Source of the DNA: Mitsuaria chitosanitabida ATCC BAA-476 = NBRC 102408
GTDB lineage: Bacteria; Pseudomonadota; Gammaproteobacteria; Burkholderiales; Burkholderiaceae_C
Assembly: GCF_001598255.1 (NCBI RefSeq)
Contig: NZ_BCYP01000010.1
Coordinates: forward strand, 1 to 64,000
Reading direction: 5' to 3'
DNA: 64,000 nt
Shown here: in pieces, positions 8,510 to 17,165 of the stretch
Position numbering within the stretch: position 1 is the stretch's first letter
How the letters are laid out: every line of letters starts with the position of its first letter
The notes under the pieces: generated by a model
Seen by the model: only the letters and a program-made list of their open reading frames with translations
What the model was told of the DNA's origin: nothing
Database searches by the model: none
Position numbers and translations under genes: made by a program

Positions 8510-9151
8510 TCACCACCGCAGCCAGCGCCGGCCGGCCCACGCGCCCAGGCCGGCCGACGCGGCCATCCCCAGCACGTACCAGACGGCGAGGAAGGGCGCG
8601 TCCATCTCCGGGCAGTGCAGCGAGTAGACGCAGGCCCCGACCGCGCCGGCGAGCCAGCCGGCCATCGCGCCGGTCAGCATCGGCCGCGTCGGCGCCAGCC
8701 CCCGCAGCGCCCAGAACAGACCGGCCCCGACCGGCAGCGCCGTCGCCACCACGTTGAACACGCACACGCGCCAGGTGCTGCCCAGCAGCAGGTCCGCGCG
8801 CGCGGCCGGGTCGGCCTGGAGCAGCACGGTCACGGCCCAGATCCAGAGCAGCAGCACCGGCAGGCCGGCGCCGATCCACCAGCCCCGCACCCGCGCGCCG
8901 GGATGGGCCAGGCGGAAGACCACGACCAGCCCGCTCGCGGCGACCGCCAGCGGCATCGCCACCTTCTCCCAGAACACCGGCATGAACACGATGCGCGACA
9001 GGTCCGCCCGCAGGCCGTAGGCGGCGGCCACCCAGGCCAGCGCGACCAGGGCGCCCGCCGCCAGCGCCAGCGCGAAGCGGCGCTCTCCCGCATGTCGGGG
9101 GACGGGGGCGGTGTCCGCCGCCAGCAGTCCGATCAGGTCGTCGGTCTTCAT
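8510..9151 (-). CDS. nrsF: DUF1109 / NrsF-type anti-sigma membrane protein
   Basis: 213 aa, six predicted membrane helices (for example LALAAGALVALAWVAAAYGL, VAMPLAVAASGLVVVFRLAH, CVFNVVATALPVGAGLFWAL), with a short cytoplasmic N-terminus (MKTDDLIGLLAADTAPV). It fits the DUF1109/NrsF family, which in Caulobacter holds an ECF sigma factor of the SigF type inactive until heavy metals or oxidants are sensed. Conserved cysteines (around CVYSLHCPEMDAPF) are available as sensors. Its ATG overlaps the sigma-factor stop by 4 bases (ATGA), showing tight co-translation, as expected for a sigma/anti-sigma pair. Confidence 0.9.
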   Translation of the reverse strand: MKTDDLIGLLAADTAPVPRHAGERRFALALAAGALVALAWVAAAYGLRADLSRIVFMPVFWEKVAMPLAVAASGLVVVFRLAHPGARVRGWWIGAGLPVLLLWIWAVTVLLQADPAARADLLLGSTWRVCVFNVVATALPVGAGLFWALRGLAPTRPMLTGAMAGWLAGAVGACVYSLHCPEMDAPFLAVWYVLGMAASAGLGAWAGRRWLRW

Positions 9152-9711
9152 GAGGATTCCTTCCATTGGCGCGCCAGCGCCTTGAGCCCGCGGTGCACGC
9201 CGACCTTCACCGCCGATTCGCTCATGCCGGTCAGGCGCGCGGTCTCCTGCACCGACAGCCCCTCCAGCTTGGTGTGCAGGATGGACAGCCGCTGGTGGCT
9301 GGGCAAGCCGTCCAGCAGCCGGTCCAGATCGCGCCGCGCGTCGCCGGCCTCGTGGTCCGCCTGCGCGAACACGGCCAGCTCCTCGTCCAGCGGCTCGTGC
9401 AGCGCCTCGTGCCGCTCGCGTCGTCGCCACAGGTCCACCAGCTTGTAGCGGGCCACCGCGTGCACCCAGGCCGTCAGCGGCTCGCCGCGACGGTAGGTCT
9501 GGCGCTGTGCGTGCACGGCCATCAGCGTCTCCTGGACCAGGTCCTCGACCTCGTCCGGCAGCTGCTGCAGGCGACGTCGGAAATAGCCGCGCAGCAGCGC
9601 GCCCAGCGTCTGCAGGAAGAGGTGGTAGGCCGCCCCGTCCCCGTCCAGTCCGGCCAGGAAGAGGGCGTGCAGCTCGGGTTCCGTCGCGATCACGGGATCT
9701 ATTCGCGTCAT
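9148..9711 (-). CDS. sigF: ECF RNA polymerase sigma factor, SigF-like
   Basis: 187 aa from the ATG at 9711. Region 2 (GYFRRRLQQLPDEVEDLVQETLMAVH... AWVHAVARYKLVDLWRRRER) and region 4 (LPSHQRLSILHTKLEGLSVQETARLTGMSESAVKVGVHRG) are intact. Co-transcribed with the NrsF-type protein and divergent from the bufferin genes. A GTAACC-N16-CGAA motif runs across the annotated ATG on this strand. If it is the autoregulatory promoter, translation would begin at the in-frame GTG at 9693 (codon 7), about 8 bases past CGAA, on a leaderless or near-leaderless mRNA; the first six codons are not needed for the fold. Confidence 0.9.
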   Translation of the reverse strand: MTRIDPVIATEPELHALFLAGLDGDGAAYHLFLQTLGALLRGYFRRRLQQLPDEVEDLVQETLMAVHAQRQTYRRGEPLTAWVHAVARYKLVDLWRRRERHEALHEPLDEELAVFAQADHEAGDARRDLDRLLDGLPSHQRLSILHTKLEGLSVQETARLTGMSESAVKVGVHRGLKALARQWKESS

Positions 9712-9727
9712 GGCCTGGAAAGGTTAC
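9702..9727 (-). promoter_or_regulatory. sigma-F-type promoter motif for sigF-nrsF
   Basis: On the minus strand GTAACC (9727-9722), a 16-base spacer, then CGAA (9705-9702). This is the -35/-10 pair I recall for Caulobacter SigF promoters. Its -10 lies inside the start of the annotated sigma gene, so the transcript would start near the GTG at 9693. The -35 forms a 10-base inverted repeat with the divergent promoter (GGTTACAGCG 9722-9731, CGCTGTAACC 9767-9776). Confidence 0.7.
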
Positions 9728-9770
9728 AGCGGGCCTCAAAAAAATAGTCGCGGGATTTCGAGGTGGCGCT

Positions 9771-9796
9771 GTAACCCGGCGGCCGCCCGCCGCGAA
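9771..9796 (+). promoter_or_regulatory. sigma-F-type promoter motif for bufABC-doxX
   Basis: GTAACC (9771-9776), exactly 16 bases, then CGAA (9793-9796), about 85 bases before the bufA1 ATG. Same spacing as the divergent copy, which supports joint control of both transcripts by the sigma factor encoded at 9148-9711. Confidence 0.75.
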
Positions 9797-9882
9797 TTAG
9801 CCATCGGAACGTCACCGCGGCGCCATCGGCGGGCGGGGCGTCCGACCCACAAGCGTCTTTCAACTTTCACCTGGAGTGCCTC

Positions 9883-10188
9883 ATGAACAGCACCAACACC
9901 TCGACTTCCGTCCGCTTCGTCCTGTCCGCGCTGGCCGCGCTGTCCGCCGGCGCCGCGCTGGCCCAGCAGCCGCAGATGCCCGACGCCAAGGCCGCCGACG
10001 CCAAGGAGAAGTGCTACGGCGTGGCGATGGCCGGCAAGAACGACTGCGCGGCCGGCCCCGGCACCACCTGCGCCGGCACGGCCAAGGCCGACTACCAGCC
10101 CAACAGCTGGAAGTACGTGCCGGCGGGCACCTGCACCAGCATCAAGACGCCCAAGGGCATGGGCTCGCTGACCCCGATGAAGGGCTGA
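9883..10188 (+). CDS. bufA1: BufA1-type periplasmic bufferin precursor (DUF2282)
   Basis: 101 aa: signal peptide ([18 protein letters not shown], cleaved before QQPQ) and a small mature part with four cysteines in [21 protein letters not shown]...[13 protein letters not shown]. This is the DUF2282 pattern. From published work on bufferins, such cysteines are modified by a MNIO enzyme (BufB) with BufC to make a copper-binding peptide. CTGGAG precedes the ATG at a normal distance. It sits 85 bases downstream of a sigma-F-like promoter and 4 bases ahead of bufB, so metal-responsive control is likely. Confidence 0.92.
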   Translation: MNSTNTSTSVRFVLSALAALSAGAALAQQPQMPDAKAADAKEKCYGVAMAGKNDCAAGPGTTCAGTAKADYQPNSWKYVPAGTCTSIKTPKGMGSLTPMKG

Positions 10189-10192
10189 GGCC

Positions 10193-11122
10193 GTGAGCGG
10201 CGTCCTCGGCGCGGGCCTGGGCTTCAAGCCGGAATTCGCGGAGCACGCGCTGCGGGCGCGCGCGCCGGGGCTCTGGTTCGAGGTCCATCCCGAGAACTAC
10301 CTGGTGGCGGGCGGCCCGCGGCTGGCCTTGCTCGACGCGCTGCGCGACGCGCATCCGCTGTCGCTGCACGGCGTGTCGATGTCGCTGGCCGGGGACGAGC
10401 CGCCGGACGCCGATCACCTGGACCGCCTCGCCGCGCTGGTGCGGCGGGTGCGGCCCGCGCTGGTGTCGGAGCACCTGGCCTGGAGCCGCTCGGGCGGCGC
10501 CTACGCGCCGGACCTGCTGCCGGTGCCGCGCACCACCGAGGCCTTGCGCCGCGTGGCGGCCAATGTCTCGCGCATGCAGGACCGGCTCGGCTGCCGCGTG
10601 GCCATCGAGAACCCGTCCCACTACCTGCGCCTGGACGCGCACGAGTGGGACGAGGTCGACTTCCTGCACGAGCTCGCGCGCCGCAGCGGCTGCGGGCTGC
10701 TGGTCGACGTGAACAACGTGTTCGTGTCGGCGGCCAACGTCGGGGTCGACGCGGCGCGCTGGATCGATCGCGTCGACGGGGCGTTGGTGATGGAGATCCA
10801 TGTCGCGGGACATCAGGCGGATCCGGCGCTCGGCGACGGGCTGCTGATCGACAGCCATGACGCGCCCGTCGCGGCACCGGTCTGGGCCCTGCTGGAGTGC
10901 CTCACCGCGCGCATCGGGCCGCGGCCCACGCTGCTCGAGCGCGACGGCAAGCTGCCGGCCTTCGACGCGCTGATGGCGGAGCGCGCCATCGCCCACGCGC
11001 TCCACGCGCGGCAGGCTCAACAGCCGCAAGCACCGCAAGCACCGCAAGCACCGCAAGAACCGCAGCGGCCGCGAGCGCTTCAGCCGGCTCGAAACGCCGC
11101 GCCGCTGGAGGTCTCGCCATGA
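10193..11122 (+). CDS. bufB: BufB, MNIO-family (DUF692) bufferin-modifying enzyme
   Basis: 309 aa from a GTG with CTGAGG upstream. DUF692/MNIO multinuclear iron enzyme with a TIM-barrel pattern: GAGLGFKPEF, LHGVSMSLAG, LVSEHLAWSR, VAIENPSHYL, LLVDVNNVFVSAANVG, MEIHVAGHQ, with His, Glu and Asp residues at positions used for iron in the family. It would oxidise cysteines of the BufA1 precursor to thiooxazole-type groups. The C-terminus carries a repeat-derived QAPQAPQAPQEPQ tract (DNA about 11019-11065, copies of GCAAGCACC) that is probably disordered and dispensable. The stop overlaps the bufC ATG. Confidence 0.92.
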   Translation: MSGVLGAGLGFKPEFAEHALRARAPGLWFEVHPENYLVAGGPRLALLDALRDAHPLSLHGVSMSLAGDEPPDADHLDRLAALVRRVRPALVSEHLAWSRSGGAYAPDLLPVPRTTEALRRVAANVSRMQDRLGCRVAIENPSHYLRLDAHEWDEVDFLHELARRSGCGLLVDVNNVFVSAANVGVDAARWIDRVDGALVMEIHVAGHQADPALGDGLLIDSHDAPVAAPVWALLECLTARIGPRPTLLERDGKLPAFDALMAERAIAHALHARQAQQPQAPQAPQAPQEPQRPRALQPARNAAPLEVSP

Positions 11123-11880
11123 CGCTCGCCGAGTTCCAGCAGAGTTTCTGGCGCGAGCTGTGGGCCGAGCACGCCTCGTCGGTCTGGGCCGCGCAGCCCG
11201 GCCTGGCGGTCTATCGCAACACCGTGCTCCAGGGCTGCATCGACGCGCTGCGGTCCTTGTACCCGGCGGTGCGGCGGCTGGCGGGCGACGACTGGCTCGC
11301 CGCCACCGCACTGGCCTACGCGCGCGAGCAGCCGCCCTCGGACGGCGGTCTGCACGGCTACGGCGCGCGCTTCCCCGACTTCATCGCCCACGCGCTCGCC
11401 CAGGGCGAGCACGCCGACGACTGGCCCTGGCTGTCCGAGGTCGCGCGCCTGGACCGGCTCTGGAGCGAGAGCCATGTCGCGGCCGATGCCCCGGTGTTGT
11501 CGCTGGCCGCGCTCGCGGGGCCCGCCGGACCCGACGGCGAGGGGCTCGCGCGCCTGCGGCTGTGGCCGCATCCGGCCGCGCGCTGGCATCGCAGCGAGGA
11601 CTGGCCGGTCTTCAGCCTGTGGGAAGCGGCGCGATCGGCGAAGGACGATCCCAATCCGCCGCATTGGCACGGGCAGGCGGTCCTGATGACGCGCTCCGAG
11701 GGCGCGGTCGAGGCCGTCGAACTGGATGCCGGCGACCACGCGCTGCTCGTGGGCTGCGCGCGGGGACTGGTTCTCGGCGAGGCGCTCGACGCGGCGCTGC
11801 GCCATCACCCGATGACGGATCCCGGCGCCGCGCTGGCCCGTCTGATCACACGAGGCGCCTTCACGGCGATCACCGCATGA
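11119..11880 (+). CDS. bufC: BufC, DUF2063-type partner of the MNIO enzyme
   Basis: 253 aa, start ATG overlapping the bufB stop (ATGA). N-terminal DUF2063 helices ([15 protein letters not shown]..., [32 protein letters not shown]) and a C-terminal domain with a [23 protein letters not shown] segment. In characterised bufferin and related MNIO pathways the DUF2063 protein binds the precursor and presents it to BufB. Position and overlap agree with that role. No catalytic motif of its own is evident. Confidence 0.9.
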   Translation: MTLAEFQQSFWRELWAEHASSVWAAQPGLAVYRNTVLQGCIDALRSLYPAVRRLAGDDWLAATALAYAREQPPSDGGLHGYGARFPDFIAHALAQGEHADDWPWLSEVARLDRLWSESHVAADAPVLSLAALAGPAGPDGEGLARLRLWPHPAARWHRSEDWPVFSLWEAARSAKDDPNPPHWHGQAVLMTRSEGAVEAVELDAGDHALLVGCARGLVLGEALDAALRHHPMTDPGAALARLITRGAFTAITA

Positions 11881-11978
11881 ACACCATCCATCCCCGCGAG
11901 GTCGAGTCCACCTCCGTCCCCCTCGTCGGCACGGCCGGCCCATCGCCACGCAGGGCGGGGCGGTGGACCGGTTCATGA
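11877..11978 (+). CDS. short ORF bridging bufC and doxX
   Basis: 33 codons (begins [11 protein letters not shown]) that start in the bufC stop (ATGA at 11877) and end in the doxX start (ATGA at 11975). It has no recognisable domain. It may be a translational-coupling leader, or it may be the original N-terminus of the DoxX protein put out of frame. I cannot tell which from one sequence. Confidence 0.3.
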   Translation: MNTIHPREVESTSVPLVGTAGPSPRRAGRWTGS

Positions 11979-12427
11979 GCCGCGTCGTCGATGGGCTCGA
12001 CGGTCTCGGCGAGCGGCTGCGCCGCGTGTTGCCCGACGACCTGCTGCTGCTGGCCTGCCGCTTCAGCATCGCGGGCGTTTTCTGGCTTTCCGGCCGCACC
12101 AAGGTGGAGGGCTGGTTCACGCTGACCGACACCACCTTCCTGCTCTTTCGCCAGGACTACGCGCTGCCGCTGATCCCGCCGGAGATCGCGGCCTATTTGG
12201 CCACGACGGCCGAGCACGCGCTGCCGATCCTGCTGGTGCTGGGCCTGGGGACGCGCTTCGCGGCGCTGGGCGTGCTGGGCATGACGGCGGTGATCCAGAC
12301 CTTCGTCTATCCCTCGGCCTGGCCCACCCACCTGAGCTGGGCCGCGCCGATGCTGGTGCTGCTCGGCCGGGGCGGCGGCCGCTGGTCGCTGGATCAGCTG
12401 ATCGCGCGGCGCTGGCGGACCAGGTAA
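11975..12427 (+). CDS. DoxX-family membrane protein
   Basis: 150 aa from the ATG at 11975 (a GTG at 11963 is in frame). Four membrane helices with a conserved DoxX core: [80 protein letters not shown]. DoxX members are standard companions of bufABC; they are thought to aid thiol or metal handling at the membrane, with no defined reaction. The 3' end overlaps the 3' end of the convergent aroP gene by 34 bases. Confidence 0.88.
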   Translation: MSRVVDGLDGLGERLRRVLPDDLLLLACRFSIAGVFWLSGRTKVEGWFTLTDTTFLLFRQDYALPLIPPEIAAYLATTAEHALPILLVLGLGTRFAALGVLGMTAVIQTFVYPSAWPTHLSWAAPMLVLLGRGGGRWSLDQLIARRWRTR

Positions 12428-13752
12428 CCCAGCGACAGCACCCCCAGCCAGACGGGGATCAGGTAGACGGACAGGCGCAGGCCCGGGGTCATGTACATCA
12501 CCACCAGCATGCCGGCCATGAAGACCAGGCAGAACAGGTTGGTGAGCGGATAGCCCAGGCTCTTGAACCGGGTCTCCTGGCCCGCGGCGCGCTTGGCGGC
12601 GCGGAACTTCAGGTGGATCACGCTGATCAGCGCCCAGTTGATGACGACGGCCGAGACCACCAGGCCCATCAGGAACTCGAAGGCGCCGCCGGGCATCAGG
12701 TAGTTGATCAGCACGCAGACACCGGTGGCGGCGGCCGAGGCGGCCAGCGCCGCGACCGGGATGCCGCGCCGGTTCACCGCGAGCAGCGCCTGGGGCGCGT
12801 TGCCCTGCTGCGCGAGGCCGAAGAGCATGCGGCTGTTGCAGTACACGCCGCTGTTGTAGACGGACAGGGCCGCCGTCAGCACGACGATGTTGAGCACCGT
12901 CGCGACCGCGTCGCTGCCCAGGGCCTGGAAGATCAGCACGAAGGGGCTGCCGCCGCCGGCCACCTTCTGCCAGGGGTACAGCGCCAGCAGGATGGCCAGC
13001 GCGCCGATGTAGAAGATCAGGATGCGGTAGATGACCTGGTTGGTCGCGCGCGGGATGCTGTGGCCGGGGTCGTCGGCCTCGGCGGCGGTGATGCCCACCA
13101 GCTCGAGACCCCCGTAGGAGAACATGATCCCCGCCATGGCCATCGCCAGGCCGGTCACGCCGTTGGGGAAGAAGCCGCCGTGCTGCCAGAGGTTGGCGAC
13201 GGTGGCCTCGGGACCGCCGTGGCCGCTGATCAGCAGCCACAGGCCGAAGCCGATCATCCCGATGATCGCGAGCACCTTGACGATGGAGAACCAGAACTCG
13301 GTCTCGCCATAGGACTTCACGCTGGCCAGGTTGATCAGGTTGATGACCGCGAAGAAGACCAGGGCCGAGACCCAGTGCGGCATGTCGGGCCACCAGTAGC
13401 GCACGTAGACGCCGACGGCGGAGAGCTCGGCCATGCCGACGAGGATGTAGAGGAACCAGTAGTTCCAGCCCGACAGGAAGCCGGCGAAGTGGCCGAGGTA
13501 TTTGTTGGCGAAGTGGCTGAAGGAGCCGGCGACCGGCTCGTCCACGACCATCTCGCCGAGCTGCCGCATGATGAAGAAGGCGACCAGACCGGCGAGGCCG
13601 TAGCCCAGCAGGACCGAGGGGCCGGCGAGCTGGATGGTCTGGGCGATGCCCAGGAACAGGCCGGTGCCGATGGCGCCGCCGAGCGCGATGAGCTGGATGT
13701 GGCGGTTCTTCAGACCACGCTGGAGGTGGTTGTCTGGCGGGGAGGACTGCAT
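12394..13752 (-). CDS. aroP: aromatic amino-acid permease, AroP-like (APC family)
   Basis: 452 aa, twelve membrane helices. It follows E. coli AroP closely from memory: [94 protein letters not shown]. It imports phenylalanine, tyrosine and tryptophan with protons in the reference; substrate choice here is inferred and AnsP/CycA-like use cannot be ruled out. The start at 13752 gives the standard AroP N-terminus ([14 protein letters not shown]); a longer upstream frame runs through repeat DNA and is rejected. Its upstream region is packed with inverted repeat elements. Confidence 0.88.
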   Translation of the reverse strand: MQSSPPDNHLQRGLKNRHIQLIALGGAIGTGLFLGIAQTIQLAGPSVLLGYGLAGLVAFFIMRQLGEMVVDEPVAGSFSHFANKYLGHFAGFLSGWNYWFLYILVGMAELSAVGVYVRYWWPDMPHWVSALVFFAVINLINLASVKSYGETEFWFSIVKVLAIIGMIGFGLWLLISGHGGPEATVANLWQHGGFFPNGVTGLAMAMAGIMFSYGGLELVGITAAEADDPGHSIPRATNQVIYRILIFYIGALAILLALYPWQKVAGGGSPFVLIFQALGSDAVATVLNIVVLTAALSVYNSGVYCNSRMLFGLAQQGNAPQALLAVNRRGIPVAALAASAAATGVCVLINYLMPGGAFEFLMGLVVSAVVINWALISVIHLKFRAAKRAAGQETRFKSLGYPLTNLFCLVFMAGMLVVMYMTPGLRLSVYLIPVWLGVLSLGYLVRQRRAIS

Positions 13753-13824
13753 TCTCTTGAGGCGACGGCCGTGGGGCACGTCACCGACTGCTGCGGAGAA
13801 GCGGGCATTTTCCTCGATCGGACA

Positions 13825-14262
13825 AATGCCTCGCGCCAGGGCGCGAGGGGTCATTGGACGCCCTCTTCCGCTGCGCGGGCGAGGGAGCAATGCAGGCTCG
13901 CTGACTTCGACGGCCCTCACCCCAAACCCCTCTCCCACTCCGTGGGCGAGGGGCCGCGATGCGCTCAGCATCTCGGGATGGGTTCGTCGCCCAGCATCTC
14001 AGGATGGGGTCGTCGCTCAGCATCTCAGGATGGGGTCGTCGCTCAACATCTCAGGATGGGTGCGTCGCTCACCATCTCGGGGTGGGGGTATGTCTTGCTT
14101 GGCCTGTCTGCCCCGCGAGTGCCTGAGCGCTGGCGACTCCCTCTCCCGCTGCGCGGGAGAGGGCGGGGGTGAGGGCCGTCGCACACCAGAGCCTTAATCG
14201 CTCCCGCGCCCGCGCAGCGGGAGAGGGAGTCCAATGACCCCTCGCGCCGTGGCGCGAGGCAC
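13825..14262. repeat. composite inverted-repeat island of REP-like elements
   Basis: Non-coding 440-base stretch upstream of aroP and downstream of the ferritin-like gene. The outer arms are inverted copies of about 60 bases: GCCTCGCGCC-ag-GGCGCGAGGGGTCATTGGAC near 13828 and its reverse complement near 14230. Inside are REP-like hairpins at 13927-13953 (CCCCTCTCCCAC-tcc-GTGGGCGAGGGG), about 14137-14181 and 14201-14232, and a 26-base tandem repeat (separate entry). It looks like a nested MITE/BIME-type insertion, with no ORF of its own. Confidence 0.7.
13966..14089 (+). repeat. 26-bp tandem repeat, about 4.8 copies
   Basis: Units starting CAGCATCTC at 13966, 13992, 14018, 14044 and a partial unit at 14070. 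Copies two and three are identical; the others differ at one to four positions. There are no spacers, so it is not CRISPR. It lies inside the composite REP island. A small copy-number polymorphic locus is likely. Confidence 0.85.
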
Positions 14263-14265
14263 TTC

Positions 14266-15105
14266 TCAGCGCAGCAACACACGCCGCCCCAGCGCCGCCA
14301 GCGGCCGGATCACCGCGCGCTGCACGCCCGGGCGCAGCGCCAGCGGCTTGATGGCCATGCGGATGGCCAGTTCCATCGGCAGGTGCGCGCCCACCAGGTC
14401 GATGGCGCGCTGGGCCAGCGCCTCGGCGTCGGCGATCGGCGCGGGCCCGCCGTCGATCGCGCCGCTCCTGAGCCGCCAGGCCACCGCATGCCGCAGCGCG
14501 ATCGTGGCGTCCTCCCGCCGCAGTTCCAGCGCGCGACGCACCAGCGCCGCCAGCACCTGGCCGCGATGCAGCTTCTCGCGCTCGCGGTACTTCTGGAAGT
14601 AGGCGTAGAAATGCTTGTAGTGCTGGACCTCGTCGCCGCGGATGCGCCAGAACAGGTCGCGCAGCACCGGCTCGTCGCAGGCCTCGTGCAGGGCCTGGTA
14701 GTAGGTGGTGGTGCCCATCTCGACGATGCAGCGCGCCGCCATCTCCTGGCCGCGCGTGGGCTCGAGCTCGTCCATGGTGCACAGCCGGGCGTACTCGACG
14801 AAGAAGTCCGCGTAGGCGGCCTCCCAGTCGAAGCCGGGCCAGACCCGCTGGACATAGGCGCGCAGCGCGCGGCCGTGCTGCAGCTCCTCGGGCTCCCACT
14901 GGCGGTCGAGCCAGCCGGCGACCTCCTCGTCGTCCTCGAAGCGCTCGATCAGGTTGCGGGTGTAGGTGTCGCTGCCGCTCTCGACGAAGGAGGCGCTGCA
15001 CACCAGCAGAAACAGCGAGTCGTTGTGGCGAATCCGGTCGACGTCGATGTCGTTGAGCGCCAGGTCCTCGATCGACCAGTGCGCCGCGGTCTGAAGTTCG
15101 GTCAT
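14266..15105 (-). CDS. ferritin-like di-iron domain protein
   Basis: 279 aa, mostly helical. Two carboxylate/histidine metal motifs are spaced as in ferritin-like di-iron proteins: RQWEPEELQHGRAL (EExxH-like) and WRIRGDEVQHYKHFYAYFQK (DExxH), with further acidic residues in SASFVESGSDTYTRNLIERF and IVEMGTTTYYQALHEA. It probably binds two irons and performs oxygen chemistry, hydroxylase- or desaturase-like; the substrate is unknown. It stands alone between a repeat island and the phosphoesterase gene. Bases 15106-15292 upstream and downstream hold no supported feature. Confidence 0.75.
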   Translation of the reverse strand: MTELQTAAHWSIEDLALNDIDVDRIRHNDSLFLLVCSASFVESGSDTYTRNLIERFEDDEEVAGWLDRQWEPEELQHGRALRAYVQRVWPGFDWEAAYADFFVEYARLCTMDELEPTRGQEMAARCIVEMGTTTYYQALHEACDEPVLRDLFWRIRGDEVQHYKHFYAYFQKYREREKLHRGQVLAALVRRALELRREDATIALRHAVAWRLRSGAIDGGPAPIADAEALAQRAIDLVGAHLPMELAIRMAIKPLALRPGVQRAVIRPLAALGRRVLLR

Positions 15106-15292
15106 GGAGGTTCAGCCGGCAATCGGCATGCGGAGACCTGGCCATGCTGCCCGCGCACTGTGTTCCGGGTGTGAACCCGCCTGGGGAGGCTGTGTCGGAA
15201 GGTGAACGAAGAACGCGGACGGCGACGTCCGGGTTCCGGTCAGTCCCGACCGCGCGCGGCGCCCGCCAGCGGACGACGCACGCGGCCCGCGC

Positions 15293-16996
15293 TCACTGCA
15301 GGTTCAGCGCGTTCGTCAGGTCGCCCATGGGTTGACCGCCGGCGGCCTTGAGCGCGTCGTCGCGCTTCTGCAGGCCGGGCAGCGTCGTCAGGCCGAAGCG
15401 GCGCGTGATCAGGCGCAGCACCGAGGCGGTGTCGTACTGGGTGTGGTCCACCGTGCCCATCTTCGAGAAGGGCGAGATCACCAGCGCCGGGATGCGCGTG
15501 CCCGGGCCCACCTTGTCGCCCTTGGGCGGCGCGACGTGGTCCCACTGGCCGCCGTTCTCGTCGTACGTGACGACGATCACCATGTTCTTCCACTGCGGGC
15601 TGGCCTGCAGCTTGGCCACCAGGTCGGCGATCTTCTGGTCCGCGTTGGCGATGTTGGTGTAGCCCGGGTGCTGGTTGTACAGGCCTTCCGGCTTGTAGAA
15701 GGTCACCGCCGGCAGCGTGCCCGCGGCCGCGTCCTTGACCAGGTCGTCGTAGTCCTTCAGGTGGGCCGCGCGGTCCGAGGCGTGGGTCACCGGGTCCATG
15801 TTGGCGTAGTAGTTGAAGGGCTGGTGATGTGGCTGGAAGTCCACCGCGTCCGCCGCCGCCACGCCGTTGGCGTTGCCCGCGTAGATCACCGTGCGCTTGG
15901 CCGTGGCCACCTGCTGGCCGTCCTTGGACGCGTTGTTCCAGGAGCCGCCATACCAGGCCCAGTTCACGCTCTTGGCCGTGAGCAGGTCGCCGATGTTCTG
16001 CTGCGTCTGCACCGGCAGCGTGGTGCTCTTGGAGGCGTCCGCGTACAGCGCGTCGTTGCCGTTGAGGTCGGCCGGGCCGTTGCCCGAGGGCTGGAAGGCC
16101 GGCTGCATGGTGTTGACGGCGTAGAACTTGTTGTCGCCGAAGTAGTTGGCCGGCGTGATGTTGCCGCTGCCCGCGAAGGTCGGCGCGCCGTCCAGGGCCG
16201 AGGCCTTGCTCGTGCCGGCCAGCGTCAGGTTGCTCGTGTACGAGCCGTCGGCGTTCTTGTCCAGGACCTGGATCGTGGGCTTGGCGGCGGCCGTGTCGGC
16301 GTTCGGGTACTCCGGCGCGCAGGCGCAGATCAGGTACTGGTGGTTCAGGAAGGAACCGCCGAACGCGCCCTGGAAGAAGTTGTCGGCCAGGGTGAATTGC
16401 TGCGCCAGCTTGTACAGCGGCGAGGCGCTGTAGTCGAAGTAGCCCATCACCAGGCCGCCCGAATCGCCGAAGGCGGCGAACATGTCGTTCTTGCCGCCGT
16501 TGATCTGCATCTGGTTCTCGAAGAAGCGGTGATACAGGTCGCGCGTGATGACGCTGCCGTCGATGGTGGCGTTGGCGCTGGCCTGGAAGGCGGTGCCGAC
16601 GTTGAAGGGCGCGTTGGCCAGGCCGGCGCTCTGCGCCTGCGTCACGTTGACGGTGCTGCCCGGCGCGGTCACGCCGCCCCAGACCGGCGGCAAGGTGGCC
16701 AGCACGGTGCCGTTGCGGTCCTTCTGCGCGATGTAGGCGGCGGTGACCTTGCCGGTCGCGTCGACCACCGTGCTCAGGCCGTTGGCGCCCGGGAAGTTCC
16801 CGTACAGGTTGTCGAAGGCGCGGTTCTCCGCATAGATCACGACGATGTTCTGGACCTTGTTCTGCAGCGCGGTGGTCGTGTCCACCGGCGCGTCGTTGCT
16901 GTCGCTGCCGAAGCAGCCGCCCAGGGTCAGCAGCGCGCCCAGCGCGATCGGGGTCAGGACGTGCTTCAGGCGCGGGGTACGGAATGCAATCTTCAT
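15293..16996 (-). CDS. exported phosphoesterase (acid phosphatase/phospholipase C superfamily, lipoprotein)
   Basis: 567 aa. The start at 16996 has GGAG upstream and gives a lipoprotein signal (VLTPIALGALLTLGGC, lipid-modified Cys). The PF04185 phosphoesterase core begins IVVIYAENRAFDNLYG; later conserved blocks are GYFDYSASPLYKLAQQFTLA, FGGSFLNHQYLICACAPEYP, VIVVTYDENGGQWDHVAPP and GPGTRIPALVISPFS, with Asp, Glu, Asn and His metal ligands. This matches the AcpA-like acid phosphatase group paired with a cytochrome-c peroxidase gene in Burkholderia-type genomes; here the peroxidase is divergent. Likely periplasmic or surface hydrolysis of phosphate esters. I found no convincing tandem Pho box. 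Confidence 0.85.
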   Translation of the reverse strand: MKIAFRTPRLKHVLTPIALGALLTLGGCFGSDSNDAPVDTTTALQNKVQNIVVIYAENRAFDNLYGNFPGANGLSTVVDATGKVTAAYIAQKDRNGTVLATLPPVWGGVTAPGSTVNVTQAQSAGLANAPFNVGTAFQASANATIDGSVITRDLYHRFFENQMQINGGKNDMFAAFGDSGGLVMGYFDYSASPLYKLAQQFTLADNFFQGAFGGSFLNHQYLICACAPEYPNADTAAAKPTIQVLDKNADGSYTSNLTLAGTSKASALDGAPTFAGSGNITPANYFGDNKFYAVNTMQPAFQPSGNGPADLNGNDALYADASKSTTLPVQTQQNIGDLLTAKSVNWAWYGGSWNNASKDGQQVATAKRTVIYAGNANGVAAADAVDFQPHHQPFNYYANMDPVTHASDRAAHLKDYDDLVKDAAAGTLPAVTFYKPEGLYNQHPGYTNIANADQKIADLVAKLQASPQWKNMVIVVTYDENGGQWDHVAPPKGDKVGPGTRIPALVISPFSKMGTVDHTQYDTASVLRLITRRFGLTTLPGLQKRDDALKAAGGQPMGDLTNALNLQ

Positions 16997-17050
16997 GAGC
17001 GGACTCCAGCAAGGAGAAATGGCGAACGGCGCGCAGCTTCGTGTCGGCAC

Positions 17051-17068
17051 ATGACATGTCCGTGTCAT
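17051..17068. promoter_or_regulatory. dyad in the phosphoesterase/peroxidase intergenic region
   Basis: ATGACA-N6-TGTCAT, a perfect 6-base inverted repeat, 55 bases upstream of the phosphoesterase ATG and 98 bases before the divergent peroxidase frame. It could be an operator for both genes. The half-site resembles the TGTCAT of Pho boxes, but the direct-repeat spacing is missing. Confidence 0.4.
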
Positions 17069-17165
17069 TCGTTGCCGGTACACCGTGGTTTGCGCACAGT
17101 TCCTGCGCGATGCGTGAGGATGTCGTTAAGAACCTTTCGCGACACCGTTAATCTGTGCGAATTCC

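Noticed and set aside
12394-13971. Long N-terminal extension of AroP to 13971
   Set aside because: The extra codons run through REP-like repeat DNA and do not resemble the family; ATG 13752 gives the standard N-terminus.
13966-14089. CRISPR array
   Set aside because: Units are contiguous with no spacers and no cas genes are nearby.
17051-17068. Pho box for the phosphoesterase gene
   Set aside because: The TGTCAT half-sites are inverted, not directly repeated at 11-base spacing as PhoB needs.
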